A stretch of 64,000 nt of DNA from Tetramitus jugosus (taxonomy: Eukaryota > Heterolobosea > Eutetramitea > Acrasida > Vahlkampfiidae): contig OW569357.1 of assembly GCA_937625935.1 (NCBI GenBank), positions 310,001-374,000 of the forward strand. Direction: 5' to 3'. Below, one piece after another: positions 40,861 to 50,700 of the stretch. Position 1 is the stretch's first letter. Each line of letters begins with the position of its first letter. The notes beneath the pieces were generated by a model. The model had not been told where the DNA came from and searched no databases. It saw only the letters and a list, made by a program, of their open reading frames with translations. The position numbers and the translations under genes were made by a program.

Positions 40861-42260
40861 TTAGCAGTGGATAGCCTTGCCCTCTGAAGCCATCAAAGCA
40901 GCTTCCTTGACTGCTTCACTCAGAGTTGGATGAGCGTGGCAGGTTCTGGCAATATCTTCAGCAGATGCACCATACTCCAAAGCCAAGACAGCCTCAGCAA
41001 TTTGTTCACCAGCATTTGGTCCGATGATGTGGATACCGTAGACCTTGTCGGTTTCCTTGTCGGCAAGAACCTTGACGAAACCTTCAGCTTCATCGTTGGT
41101 TCTAGCTCTAGAGTTAGCCAAGAATGGGAACTTACCAACCTTGTAGGCAATACCCTTTTGCTTGAGTTCTTCTTCAGAGAAACCAACATTGGCAACTTCA
41201 GGGTTAGTGTAGATGACGGATGGGATAGCGTTGTAGTTGACGTGACCCTTCTTTCCGGCAATGGTCTCAACAACAGCAATACCTTCTTCTTCAGCCTTGT
41301 GAGCCAACATAGGTCCAGTGATCACATCACCAATACCCCAGACACCTTCAACACCAGTGCTCAAGTGTTCGTCGACAACAATTCTGCCTCTCTCGTCCTT
41401 CTTGACACCAACACTCTCCAATCCCAAGTTGTCAGTGTATGGCTTTCTGCCAATGGAGACAAGCATGACATCAGCGGTCAAGGTTTGCTTCTCACCACCC
41501 TTTGCAGGCTCAATGGTCAAAGAGACACCAGAGTCAGTCTTATCAGCAGCAACAACCTTGGTGCCCAACATGAACTTCATTCCTTGCTTCTCCAAGACCT
41601 TTTGGAAAGTCTTACCGACTTCAGCGTCCAAGAATGGAGTGATTCTGTCCAAGAACTCGACAACGACGACTTCAGTGCCCAATCTGCTCCACACGGAACC
41701 CATTTCCAAACCAATGACACCAGCACCAATGATGAACATCTTCTTTGGAGCTTGTTCCATGGACAAGGCACCAGTGGAAGAAACAATTCTCTTCTCATCA
41801 AATGGCAAGAATGGCAATGGAGTTGGTTCAGATCCAGTAGCAATCACAATATTCTTTGCAAAAATCTTCTCTTGCTTTCCGTCCATGGTCTCAACAGTAA
41901 TCTCCTGGTTTGCAGTGATCTTTCCGTGACCCTTGACATATGTGACACCATTCTTCTTGAACAATTGCTCAATACCCTTGGTCAATCCAGTGACAGCCTG
42001 TTCCTTCTTCTTCATCATTGTGTTGACGTCCATCTTGACATTCTCAACAGTGATACCCCACTTCTTAAAGTCGTGGTTAGCACTGTGATACATGTGAGAG
42101 GCGTGCAAGAGAGCCTTAGATGGGATGCAACCGACATTGAGGCATGTACCACCCAAAGTTCCTCTCTTTTCGATACAGACAGTCTTGAGGCCCAATTGAG
42201 CAGCCTTGATGGCAGCGACGTAGCCACCTGGACCACCACCAATGACAGCAACGTCATGAG
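40861..42260 (-). CDS. DLD: Dihydrolipoamide dehydrogenase (E3), main exon; first exon unresolved
   Basis: The exon from 42260 to 40861 encodes 465 aa beginning (G)CT-CAT, AHDVAVIGGGPGGYVAAIKAAQLG: the FAD-binding GxGxxG, followed by the redox disulfide GGTCLNVGCIPSK, NAD-binding IGAGVIGLEMGSVWSRLGTEV, GIGDVITGPMLAHKAEEEG and the C-terminal active-site HAHPTLSEAVKEA. It is the E3 of the mitochondrial 2-oxoacid dehydrogenase and glycine-cleavage complexes. A clear acceptor (GATAG) precedes 42260, so a first exon with the start codon and mitochondrial presequence must lie upstream. A minimal model is ATG at 42331 (MVI...), but no presequence-like exon was found. Confidence 0.96.
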
Positions 42261-42480
42261 CTATCGTTTTTTTTGTTGTTATTAAAGTAGAGAGAGAAAA
42301 AAAGTTGAGTCAGTTCCACTGATCACCATTTGAAAGCTTTTGTGCGTTGTGCAAGATCACGATCTACGGTCGTTGTAGGAGCGGCGACATTTGAATTTTT
42401 TTTCGCACAGAGATACCTTGATGAAAAAAGCTGTGAAACGAGTTTTTTTTTCAAGTACGGAAAAGAAAACTCGTGTAACA

Positions 42481-42804
42481 ATGGATACTTGGGATCTCTA
42501 TTTTGCTCCTACAACAACGACATTTGATCAAATGAGCTTTCTCACACAAGCACAGCAAATGTCGTGTGACATTGACAAAAAAACATACTTGGAGTGGAGT
42601 AGTAACGGATTTGTTGATTTCCAAAAGATTTGTAAGCTGTTTGAGCAAACTTGTTTGATTGTTTGAACATTTTTCTCGTGTGTTTGTTTCCTTAGCGTTT
42701 TGTTTTGTGTTTTGAAATCGAAAACAAAATCTGTAGGGGATTTAAAGCACTCGGAGTTTTTACAGGCGGTAAAAATGGGTCAACTTTGCGGTGGTGTGGC
42801 GTAA
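42481..42804 (+). CDS. Small two-exon gene, unrecognised
   Basis: Exons 42481-42631 and 42737-42804 (GTAAGC donor, TGTAG acceptor) join in phase to give 72 aa: MDTWDLYFAPTTTTFDQ at the start and a C-terminal half containing WSSNGFVDFQKIW and AVKMGQLCGGVA. No family recognised. It lies between DLD (divergent) and GET1 (convergent, 63 bp between stops) and fills the only unassigned space there. Support is only open frame plus splice signals. Confidence 0.4.
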
Positions 42805-42867
42805 GCTGCAATTGTATTCTTGAATTTGACTGGGCAGGTGAACTGTATCTCGATATCAGATCTTGAA

Positions 42868-43386
42868 TTAGAATATAAACTTTGTGAGCATGTAGAGCGA
42901 CCTTATTGTCAATACATGGTGACTCAATGGCTGTTCCTTGTCTATTGCACTCGTTTCTGGAGACAAGAAATAGTTGCTAAAGTTCCACTCTGTTGAGAAA
43001 TGGAACAGAGGAACATTCCACAGCATGTACACAGCATAAACAGAGAATCCATGTCTCAATAAAAGGGACATGAACGTTCCAAATTGTTGGCCAATACGAT
43101 GGCGCCAATTGGCAATGGAAAGCTCCAGAATTTTTTCCTTTTTGGCAATGAGACGTTGCACTTTGGCGTACTTGGCAAATGTATCGACAGCATTCAATCG
43201 AGGCAATGCCCGTTTCAGTGCATTAATCTTCAATTGCTCTTGATAAGAACCGTAGATGCAGTATTTGTAAAGGTAACGATTCCATAGGACATGTAGTAGC
43301 TTACTGATGATTTCAGCGAGTAAGCAAATGAAGCAAACATATTCTACAGGTTTAATTTGATCAATGTGTGTTATTATGTGCCACAT
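42868..43386 (-). CDS. GET1: GET1/WRB, tail-anchored protein insertase subunit
   Basis: 172 aa. Hydrophobic helix 1 (YVCFICLLAEIISKLLHVLW) is followed by the cytosolic coiled coil with the family landmark LNAVDTFAKYAKVQRLIAKKEKIL (WRB has SAVDDFAKYARLERRINK) and two C-terminal hydrophobic helices (FGTFMSLLLRHGFSVYAVYMLW and neighbour). With GET2/CAMLG it receives tail-anchored proteins from GET3 at the ER membrane. Confidence 0.85.
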   Translation of the reverse strand: MWHIITHIDQIKPVEYVCFICLLAEIISKLLHVLWNRYLYKYCIYGSYQEQLKINALKRALPRLNAVDTFAKYAKVQRLIAKKEKILELSIANWRHRIGQQFGTFMSLLLRHGFSVYAVYMLWNVPLFHFSTEWNFSNYFLSPETSAIDKEQPLSHHVLTIRSLYMLTKFIF

Positions 43387-43449
43387 GTGTGTGAGTACAG
43401 TTACTGTTGATTGATCGTTGTTCTTGTTTGATTGTGTGAGCGGAGATTT

Positions 43450-43465
43450 AAGTTACGCGTAACTT
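43450..43465. promoter_or_regulatory. Perfect 16-bp palindrome in divergent promoter
   Basis: AAGTTACGCGTAACTT lies midway between the GET1 start (43386) and the pseudouridine-synthase start (43526). It is symmetrical, with an ACGCGT core. The position suggests a dimeric-factor site serving both genes; this is inferred. Confidence 0.5.
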
Positions 43466-43525
43466 CAACAAGTTGTTGGAAAGAAGAAGAACAAGAAAAA
43501 GCAACAACAACGAAAAATTCATAAG

Positions 43526-44761
43526 ATGGCATCGTACGCACCGAGCATTCAAGTCGGTAAAGACAACAACAAGGATCGCATTGACTCATTCATTCAAAAG
43601 CATTTGCTTCCCAGTCTCACTCGTTCTCAGATTGCCAAACTCATTGCAATGAACGCTGTCAAATGCAATACTGTTATTGTTACAAAACCATTGCACAAGA
43701 TTAAGACTGGAGAAACCATTACAATCGATCAAAGAAAGTACCAAGAATTGATGCATTCTCTCAATCCGAACGCTGCACCATCATCGACAAGCAGCAACGC
43801 AGAGCAACAACAATCAGAAGAGTCAATGAACAGTGATGGTGATGCTTCTCAAGCAACAACAAGCGTGGAGAGTTCAACCGCAGCTGTACAACCAGAAGAC
43901 TTACCAATCGAGGTACTGTACGAAGATGAGGACATTGCTGTTGTGAACAAGCCGAGTGGTATGATTGTTCATCCATCTGGAATTCGAAATCGGACGGGTA
44001 CATTGGTCAATGCATTGCTGCATCGATATGGTATTGATCATTTATCGACTTGTGGTATTGAACCAGAGTACTATAGACCAGGTATTGTTCATCGGTTGGA
44101 CAAGGACACGACTGGAGTCATGGTCATTGCAAAGAATGATGCAGCACACAAGGCTCTACAGGAACAATTTGCAAGCAAGAGTGATGAACATTCGAAATTG
44201 AATCGATCTTATATTGCACTTGTTCACAATCATGTCAAGCTGCACAATCAGATTATTGACCTATATATTGCCAGACATAAAACGATGCCTCAAAAGAGAA
44301 TGATCGTTCCACAGAGCTCCGCATTTTCTGTCAATCCGGATGATGAATCCGACGCAAATGGACCAAAAGGACCAAAGCGGGCAATTACAAACTGCAAGGT
44401 GAAAGAGTTGTTTACGGTTGGCAGAGAAAAGTTTTCTTTGGTTGAATTGAAGTTGGCAACAGGAAGGACGCACCAAATCCGTGTTTGTATGGCTCATATC
44501 GAGCATCCAGTTGTTGGCGATATTCTATACAATCCTGCTTTGAAGAAAAAGAAGAATGGAAACAAGAGAGGCAAAGACACTTCAATCCTAGCTCAATTCG
44601 ACAAGGATTTTGCAAACGAGACCCAGATGCTGCATGCAAAGACGCTAGGCTTTGTTCATCCAAGGACACAGCAATTTATGCAGTTCGAAGCACCTTCACC
44701 ACCTCTATTCACAAAAGTCCTTGACACCATTCGAGCAGGAAAGAAGGGCCAACAAGAATGA
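43526..44761 (+). CDS. RluA-family RNA pseudouridine synthase with S4 domain
   Basis: 411 aa, single exon. Residues about 12-75 form an S4 RNA-binding domain (RIDSFIQKHLLPSLTRSQIAKLIAMNAV). A Ser/Gln-rich linker follows, then the PseudoU_synth_2 domain: IEVLYEDEDIAVVNKPSGMIVHPSGI, GIVHRLDKDTTGVMVIAKND with catalytic Asp192, and ATGRTHQIRVCMAHIEHPVVGD. The layout is that of bacterial RluD/RluC, which isomerise uridines in large-subunit rRNA. Eukaryotic members act in organelles or on tRNA and mRNA. I see no clear targeting peptide. Confidence 0.95.
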   Translation: MASYAPSIQVGKDNNKDRIDSFIQKHLLPSLTRSQIAKLIAMNAVKCNTVIVTKPLHKIKTGETITIDQRKYQELMHSLNPNAAPSSTSSNAEQQQSEESMNSDGDASQATTSVESSTAAVQPEDLPIEVLYEDEDIAVVNKPSGMIVHPSGIRNRTGTLVNALLHRYGIDHLSTCGIEPEYYRPGIVHRLDKDTTGVMVIAKNDAAHKALQEQFASKSDEHSKLNRSYIALVHNHVKLHNQIIDLYIARHKTMPQKRMIVPQSSAFSVNPDDESDANGPKGPKRAITNCKVKELFTVGREKFSLVELKLATGRTHQIRVCMAHIEHPVVGDILYNPALKKKKNGNKRGKDTSILAQFDKDFANETQMLHAKTLGFVHPRTQQFMQFEAPSPPLFTKVLDTIRAGKKGQQE

Positions 44762-45153
44762 GCCAACATCGGAAGGATTCTCTCCGACGTCCGTTCAATC
44801 ATCCGTCGACATTGAATCTTGACTCTTGGCTAAACGAAAAATAAAAAACTCCGTTACCAAATAGAATGTTACAATCGGCTTTTGACGTTCGACGTTTCTG
44901 ACACATGACAGAAGTAAGGATTTGTCAACGTTCACACACTGAGGCATCACTCAGCACCTGAGTGAGGGCATGATGGATACGCAAGAAAAGAAACGACGAC
45001 GACATTTCCTCAAGCAACAACAATAACAAACAAAATCCAATTGATTCGTTTAAAAAACAGTTGCAAGTGAGCAAGCATACAACAAACAAGCAAACAACAA
45101 CATATCACCAGTTTGTTTAAACAAAATCAGTCAACAACAACAAGAAAGAGAAA
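44762..45153. other. Intergenic region with CAA-rich leader
   Basis: Spacer ending in an A/C-rich leader (about 45015-45153) before the acylase-family gene. It contains a CACTGAGGCATCACTCAGCACCTGAGTGAGG stretch near 44940 with overlapping short inverted repeats of CTGAG/CACTCAG. No gene seen. Confidence 0.4.
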
Positions 45154-48100
45154 ATGGTGACTGTTAATCCAAGACTGTACAAACCAATTGGTATTGTACT
45201 GCTCACCGTTGCACTTGTAAATTTAATGTTCCTGCTGTATCCATTCGCCGATTCTGTTGTCGTGTTTAGGAGATGTGTCGGTTATTGGATATTTGTTATA
45301 TTTGTGGGTGTGGCCATATTTGGTGTCATACCTATCACAGCTTATGTTGCCTATGCAGTCTATTGGTTAAAGAGGTTAGTTTTTTTGTTTGAACTGAAGA
45401 AACTGATGTTGACTTGTTTATATCAATGTATTTTGTATATAATGGTTTTGTTTATTGCTTGAGCTTTTGGACTCACACTTGCTTGTTTTGCTTCTATTGT
45501 GTCCACTTTTACGATTTGGCGCCATTTTGTTGGATAATTTTACGAAAAATGCAAAAACTTGTGATATCTCGAATGAATGTTTTTATGATGACATGAATCG
45601 TCTCTCAATCAACAACAACAACAACAACAAATCATCATCATCGTGATGCTGCTGCTACTGCTGCTACAATCCTTGTCTCATTGTTAAATGACAACAACTA
45701 TAACAACAATAGACAAAAGCTCAAGCAACAAGCCACTCAAATGCAAGGTCCATCAGCACCTTGTGCACCTGATGTCATTGCCAAAAAGGTTGGTATCGGT
45801 ATCGGAGTGTCCGTTCTCGTTCTACTGTCTCTCATGTCCGTCATCTTGACCATCATTGTTGCTGCCTATCACGGAAACAGTGTGTCCATTCGTACGGCAG
45901 GTCAATTCAACCTCGTGTTCCGAGGCAACGTCACCATCAACAGAGACGACTACCTCGTGCCTCACATTACAGCCAACAGTGTCAACGATGTCATGTTTGC
46001 TCAAGCAATTGCTCACAGTCAAGATCGTCTCTTCCAATTGGACTTTTACAAGAGAATGGCATTTGGTAATTTGGCAACAATGAAGGGCAGTCAGGAAGCC
46101 ATTCATTCCGACGTCTTTTTCAGAACATTGAACTTGAATAAGACTGCGTATGAGACTTGGGCCTCTCTCGACTCTTCCTATCAAGCCTCTCTCACTGCAT
46201 ACTCTGATGGTATCAATCACTATGTCAATTCTTTGCGTCCTACACAGAGACCATTCGAATACAAGGTGGAGTTGCACGGTAACTTTGAAAAGGGTGATTT
46301 TTGGACTCCTCAGACTTCGCTTGCCATTCTCAAAATGTTCCAATTTGTCATGAGTGGTAACTTGGAATCCGAGTTGATTCGTTTCTATCTTGCTACGAAC
46401 ATCAAGTTGAACATTACGAGAGTGATGGATTTGGTTCCGATGGCCAGATACGACGCACCTACTACTTGGAGTGCTGAAGACTTGTACATTCCTCCTCCAT
46501 TGGTGCCTGATCGATTGGCTGCCGAGTTGCAAAAGTTTGAAGATGATCAGAACAATGCTGCCGAATTGCAAAAGTTCTTTGGTGTCAACACAGAGGAACC
46601 ATCGTCGTCCACTTCTACCACCAAGAGGCCTTCTAATTTGGCTGATTTGGTTTCAAAGTGGGAACCTACTCACAGTTGGCTCAAGCATGGAAAGTCATTT
46701 GTTGAGAACACGTTTGGTACTGTCAACTGGGCAACTTACTCTGGTGGTGACTTGTTTGAGGAGACAACTTTGGGATCTTCTTTCGGTTTTCCATTCCGTC
46801 ATCAAGCACCAACATTCTTCTACTTGAATCACTTGAGACAATTGGATGCCACTACCAATGTTGCCACTGGTGTTGAGGGAACTGGTCTCTCTATTCCTGG
46901 TGTCCCTGGATTGATGACTGGTAGAACCTTGTTCTACACTTGGTCTGCTGCTCCTATGCAAGCTGATGTCATGGACTTTTATGTCTTGAAGGATGTGGAG
47001 AGTGGTTTGACATATGAGTACGATGGTGTAGAAACCAACTATACTCTGAGACATGAGGTGATCAAGGTGAGAGACGGCAAGACCAGAACAATTGTTTGCA
47101 GAGACTCTGTTCACGGACCTGTGTTGAGTGACTCCTGGGAGACTTTCACCGATATTACTGAGCGTCCAAACTCTGTGGAAGGAATGAGAATGGCTTTGAG
47201 ATGGACTGGATTCGAGTCCACTGACACAACCATTGCATTCTTTATTGACAGTTGGAGACAATCAGACTACAATTCATTCGAAAAAGCTGCATACAAGTTC
47301 TCTGTTCCTGCTATGAACGTGTTCTTTGGAGACAGAAATGGTGATCCTGCTGGTGGATTCGTTGCTGTAGGCCTTGTTCCTGATAGAAAGGCAGACCACA
47401 CTGGACTTTTGCCTGTTAATGGTGCTGGTGCTAACTTTACTTGGGATGGATTTAAGGACCTCACTGCTGTCAATCCAAATGTTTATGTGTCTCTAATGGT
47501 CAATGCTGGTAACAAGATTGTTCCACCTGGTTTTGATTATGATTTGGGATATGATCATGAAGAGAGTTGGAGATTTGAAATCCTGAAACAATCTATTGTT
47601 ACACAGTACACTGTGGCAGAGAGTAATGGTACTTCTGTGCGTCCTTTGACCGCTGACTTTGCCAAGAAAACAATGAATAGCAAGGAGAGTGGTCTGTTGT
47701 ATGGTCTGACTCCTGCATTGTTGGAAACTCAACAGAGAATTCAAGCCGGTTTGGTTACTTTGACACAATCCAGTGTCATGAAGAGAATTGAGTCTCTGTT
47801 GGGATGGAGTGGCGAGATGAGTTCTGGATCTGGTCCGGGTGCTTTGATGCTTGGCTGGTACGAGGAGTTGACTAAGCTTGGCCAATGGGAGTCACAAATT
47901 GAGCAATGGCATCGTCCACAATTCATTGTCAGAACATTGGCTCCTCTGCAGAACCAATCGCTCGATCTATCCGATTATGGCTATTCTGCTCAACCTAGTG
48001 CTGACCTCCTTGCCAGAAACGATGAAAGATGTAGAAAGGGACTCGTACTGTTGTATGGTGTCTCTGAAACCGATGCTGCCAATGCTGCTTACCCTTGCAG

Positions 48101-48485
48101 TGAGTACCTTGCGGCTTCTTTGTCTGCTGCTTCTTCCAAGTCTGTTGGAGCTACCAACAGAATCAATTTTAGAAATCCAATGATGGCTGAGACAACATTC
48201 AAGTGTGTCTGTGATAGAATTTTGAAACAAACTGGAGGAGGTGCTGTGTCCCTCAACAGTGTGATGCCACATTTCCAACAAATTTCATACTATGCCTCCA
48301 TCTATCAAAACGATGAACACAAGTTTAGAATTCCATTGAGTCCTGATGGAAACCAATGGGGTAAGAAGAGATACGACAAATACCTAAGAGAAATTAGTTC
48401 CAACGAGAATGGATTCTGGGTACCAATGTATTCTAGTGGTTCAGGTTATTCCGTTATTGAATCCTTGGAACTTGCCAGTGCCTAA
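45154..48485 (+). CDS. Membrane-anchored penicillin-acylase (penicillin amidase) family protein
   Basis: Exons 45154-45374 and 45713-48485 (GTTAGT donor, AATAG acceptor, Arg codon rebuilt; 338-bp intron) give 997 aa. Exon 1 encodes two hydrophobic helices; a third lies near residues 100-125 (VLVLLSLMSVILTIIVAAYHG). Then comes the Ntn-hydrolase acylase fold: VPHITANSVNDVMFAQAIAHSQDRLFQLDFYKRMAFGNLA, GLSIPGVPGLMTGRTLFYTW, SVHGPVLSD. At the autocleavage site the usual G-S-N-x-W is FGTVNWA, with Thr410 where the nucleophilic Ser is expected, and the DPH motif after it is missing. Family members hydrolyse amides such as acyl-homoserine lactones or penicillins. Activity of this protein is therefore uncertain. 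Confidence 0.88.
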
Positions 48486-48509
48486 GAAATATTAATTATA
48501 AAATTCAAA

Positions 48510-50576
48510 TTATCTATTTACTTTCTTGATTGGATGTCTAGAAGAATGAACACTTCCAGTTACCTTACTCTCTGCTGCGGTTCTATTATCGATGTAAACA
48601 TCTCTATCATCCAATACTTCGGTCGATAGAATGCACTCTGATTCCTTAGTGTCGGCTTCTTCCACTTTCTTTACCAATTCTCTCTTCTGCGGATGATGCT
48701 TGAGTTCAACTCGATCGAGGAGAAAAGTATCTTCTTTTTCGTCTTCTTCACTCGTATTGAGAGCAAATTCATCTTCTGTGTCATCATAAAGGTTCATCAG
48801 AGGCTCTCTATCGTCAATAAAGATACCAAACTCTCTATGGTCCTTCAGAAACTTCTTAAAGTATTCAATCGTAAAGATGTTCTTGTGTGCTGTCTCTCTT
48901 AATTGAGAATACATATCGAGTGCTCGCGAGACACTAATGTAAGTACCGTTTGGCATTTCCTCTTTCCCTTTGAGCATTCTTACAACTCTTTCAAGAGTTT
49001 TCACAAGCTCTAATCCTTCTTCCTTTTCAACATAAGAACTCAGTTTTTGCCCGTAGTCATACTGCCTTTTCAGTTTGAGTGTTTCATGGCGAGCCAACTC
49101 CAAATCTCGAAGGGCTTTGTTTTCTAATTGTTTGGCATCTTGAATCCATTTTCGGTTGAATTCGAGCTTTTGTTTCATCATCTCGGTATGATGAATTCTC
49201 TCTATTGCTTCTTTTCTGATCTGTTCCTCCAAGATATCTATTTCCTTTGTTTGTTTAATCAACTTTTCTGAGGATTTAGCGGCTGACTCCCTAATCTTAT
49301 AAATGTTGAAGGAAATGGTTGAGTTGGTGTTTTGTTCCATCAGTGGATCAGCCATACTCTGACTTTCTTTTCCTCCATTCACTTCATTCTCTACAATTAG
49401 AGATATCTCTTGGATGTCCTTCTCTCTTTTGTGTTGGTTTTCAATGAGTTGTTTTGTTAGAGAGATGGCATCCTTGACTCGGCGGATACTTGATTCAATA
49501 GATAGTTGCTCTTCGGTATGACAGCCAATCAAATTCTCAATGAAGTTAATCTCAGCCTCTAATGTCTTTGTTTGAATCATGGACATTGCTTTGTTCAGAG
49601 ATTTTCCTCTTTCCTGATCGAGGTTGGATACTCTTCTCGCTTCTTCTCCTTTGTCCAGCAGTTCTTTCATCTTTAGAATTGATTCTTCTTCGGGAGTATC
49701 CATTATACTATGAGTCTCGAATCGTAGGAGATCATTTGCGTCTCTTTGCTCATCGGTTTTGATTCCATGCTCTATCAACTGCTCATGGAAGAACTGGTCA
49801 ATTAACTTATCAGTTACAGTTGTTTCCAACTTGATAGAATTGTTCTTAGCCCTGGAGTTGATTAGAAAGTTCTGTACATGTTCATCACTCTCTTCATTGA
49901 ATCTAGAACTGATATCAAGTTGATAGTTCTTTTCTACTTTGTAGAAATGATTTCTGGGAAGATCAGAACTATCAGGATCCTCAATCATTGATGGAATGGA
50001 GTTTATAGAAGTATTGACAGCAGATCGGATGATACTTGTTACAGGGGTAAAATCCATAGTATTATATCTATCATTACTTATATCCCCTTCTTTGGCAACA
50101 TACACATCCTGTAAGAACTCATCATCAGGTACTGGTTCGTCGTCCGAGTTATCACCTGGATTAGTAAATTCAAGCCTCGTTTGCATAAATGAAGGAACAC
50201 CCGGAGGAGCTAATCTCGATCTTTGTCTAATTCCTAGTTCATCAGGTTCCTGTTGATCTTCCATTGCAGAGGTATTCGCATGTTTTCTTCCAGGAAGTTT
50301 AGAAGGAGCAGTCAATGTTGTCCGAAACTCTTGATTAAAGGACTCTTGATTCAAACGAGAATCTCTTGTCAAACTAGGAGCCTTGATAGTGTTTCTTCCT
50401 GTGGACGAGCCTAACACGGTCCCTTTTCCTGTGGATTGTTTAGAGGTAACCTTAAGATGAGCTTGTTGAGGTGTCCTCTGTGAAGATTGAGGGATCATCC
50501 TCTTTGTTGCTCCTGTTGTGGGAGTAGGCTGAGAATTCTTTGGTCCTGTAGCCATGGAAGACGATGTCCTTTTCAT
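48510..50576 (-). CDS. Coiled-coil protein, unrecognised
   Basis: 688 aa, single exon. The first 150 residues are disordered and rich in Ser/Thr/Gln/Pro. Coiled coil runs from about residue 285 to 570 with Glu/Lys/Leu heptads. The region near 575-600 (FTIEYFKKFLKDHREFGIFIDD) looks folded, and the tail is acidic. It is arranged head to head with the next coiled-coil gene, 124 bp between start codons, and followed there by IFT74. A cytoskeletal or flagellar role is inference from this neighbourhood only. Confidence 0.8.
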   Translation of the reverse strand: MKRTSSSMATGPKNSQPTPTTGATKRMIPQSSQRTPQQAHLKVTSKQSTGKGTVLGSSTGRNTIKAPSLTRDSRLNQESFNQEFRTTLTAPSKLPGRKHANTSAMEDQQEPDELGIRQRSRLAPPGVPSFMQTRLEFTNPGDNSDDEPVPDDEFLQDVYVAKEGDISNDRYNTMDFTPVTSIIRSAVNTSINSIPSMIEDPDSSDLPRNHFYKVEKNYQLDISSRFNEESDEHVQNFLINSRAKNNSIKLETTVTDKLIDQFFHEQLIEHGIKTDEQRDANDLLRFETHSIMDTPEEESILKMKELLDKGEEARRVSNLDQERGKSLNKAMSMIQTKTLEAEINFIENLIGCHTEEQLSIESSIRRVKDAISLTKQLIENQHKREKDIQEISLIVENEVNGGKESQSMADPLMEQNTNSTISFNIYKIRESAAKSSEKLIKQTKEIDILEEQIRKEAIERIHHTEMMKQKLEFNRKWIQDAKQLENKALRDLELARHETLKLKRQYDYGQKLSSYVEKEEGLELVKTLERVVRMLKGKEEMPNGTYISVSRALDMYSQLRETAHKNIFTIEYFKKFLKDHREFGIFIDDREPLMNLYDDTEDEFALNTSEEDEKEDTFLLDRVELKHHPQKRELVKKVEEADTKESECILSTEVLDDRDVYIDNRTAAESKVTGSVHSSRHPIKKVNR

Positions 50577-50700
50577 TCTATCTCAAGATCGACTCAGACT
50601 GAGAATTGGAGCTGTTCTTGTTTGCTAGTGTGGTTTCCTCAATTTGACCGTTATCGATATACGACGCGAAATATTTCCAATAATTGAGACGAGAACTTCA
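50577..50700. promoter_or_regulatory. Compact bidirectional promoter of two coiled-coil genes
   Basis: Only 124 bp separate the two start codons. It contains GACGCGAAATATTTCC (50663-50678), which shares GCGAAATATTTC with the element upstream of the ORP gene (9056-9067). Confidence 0.45.

Noticed and set aside
40930-42285. 451-codon open frame on the plus strand
   Set aside because: It is the antisense shadow of dihydrolipoamide dehydrogenase, whose minus-strand protein is unmistakable.
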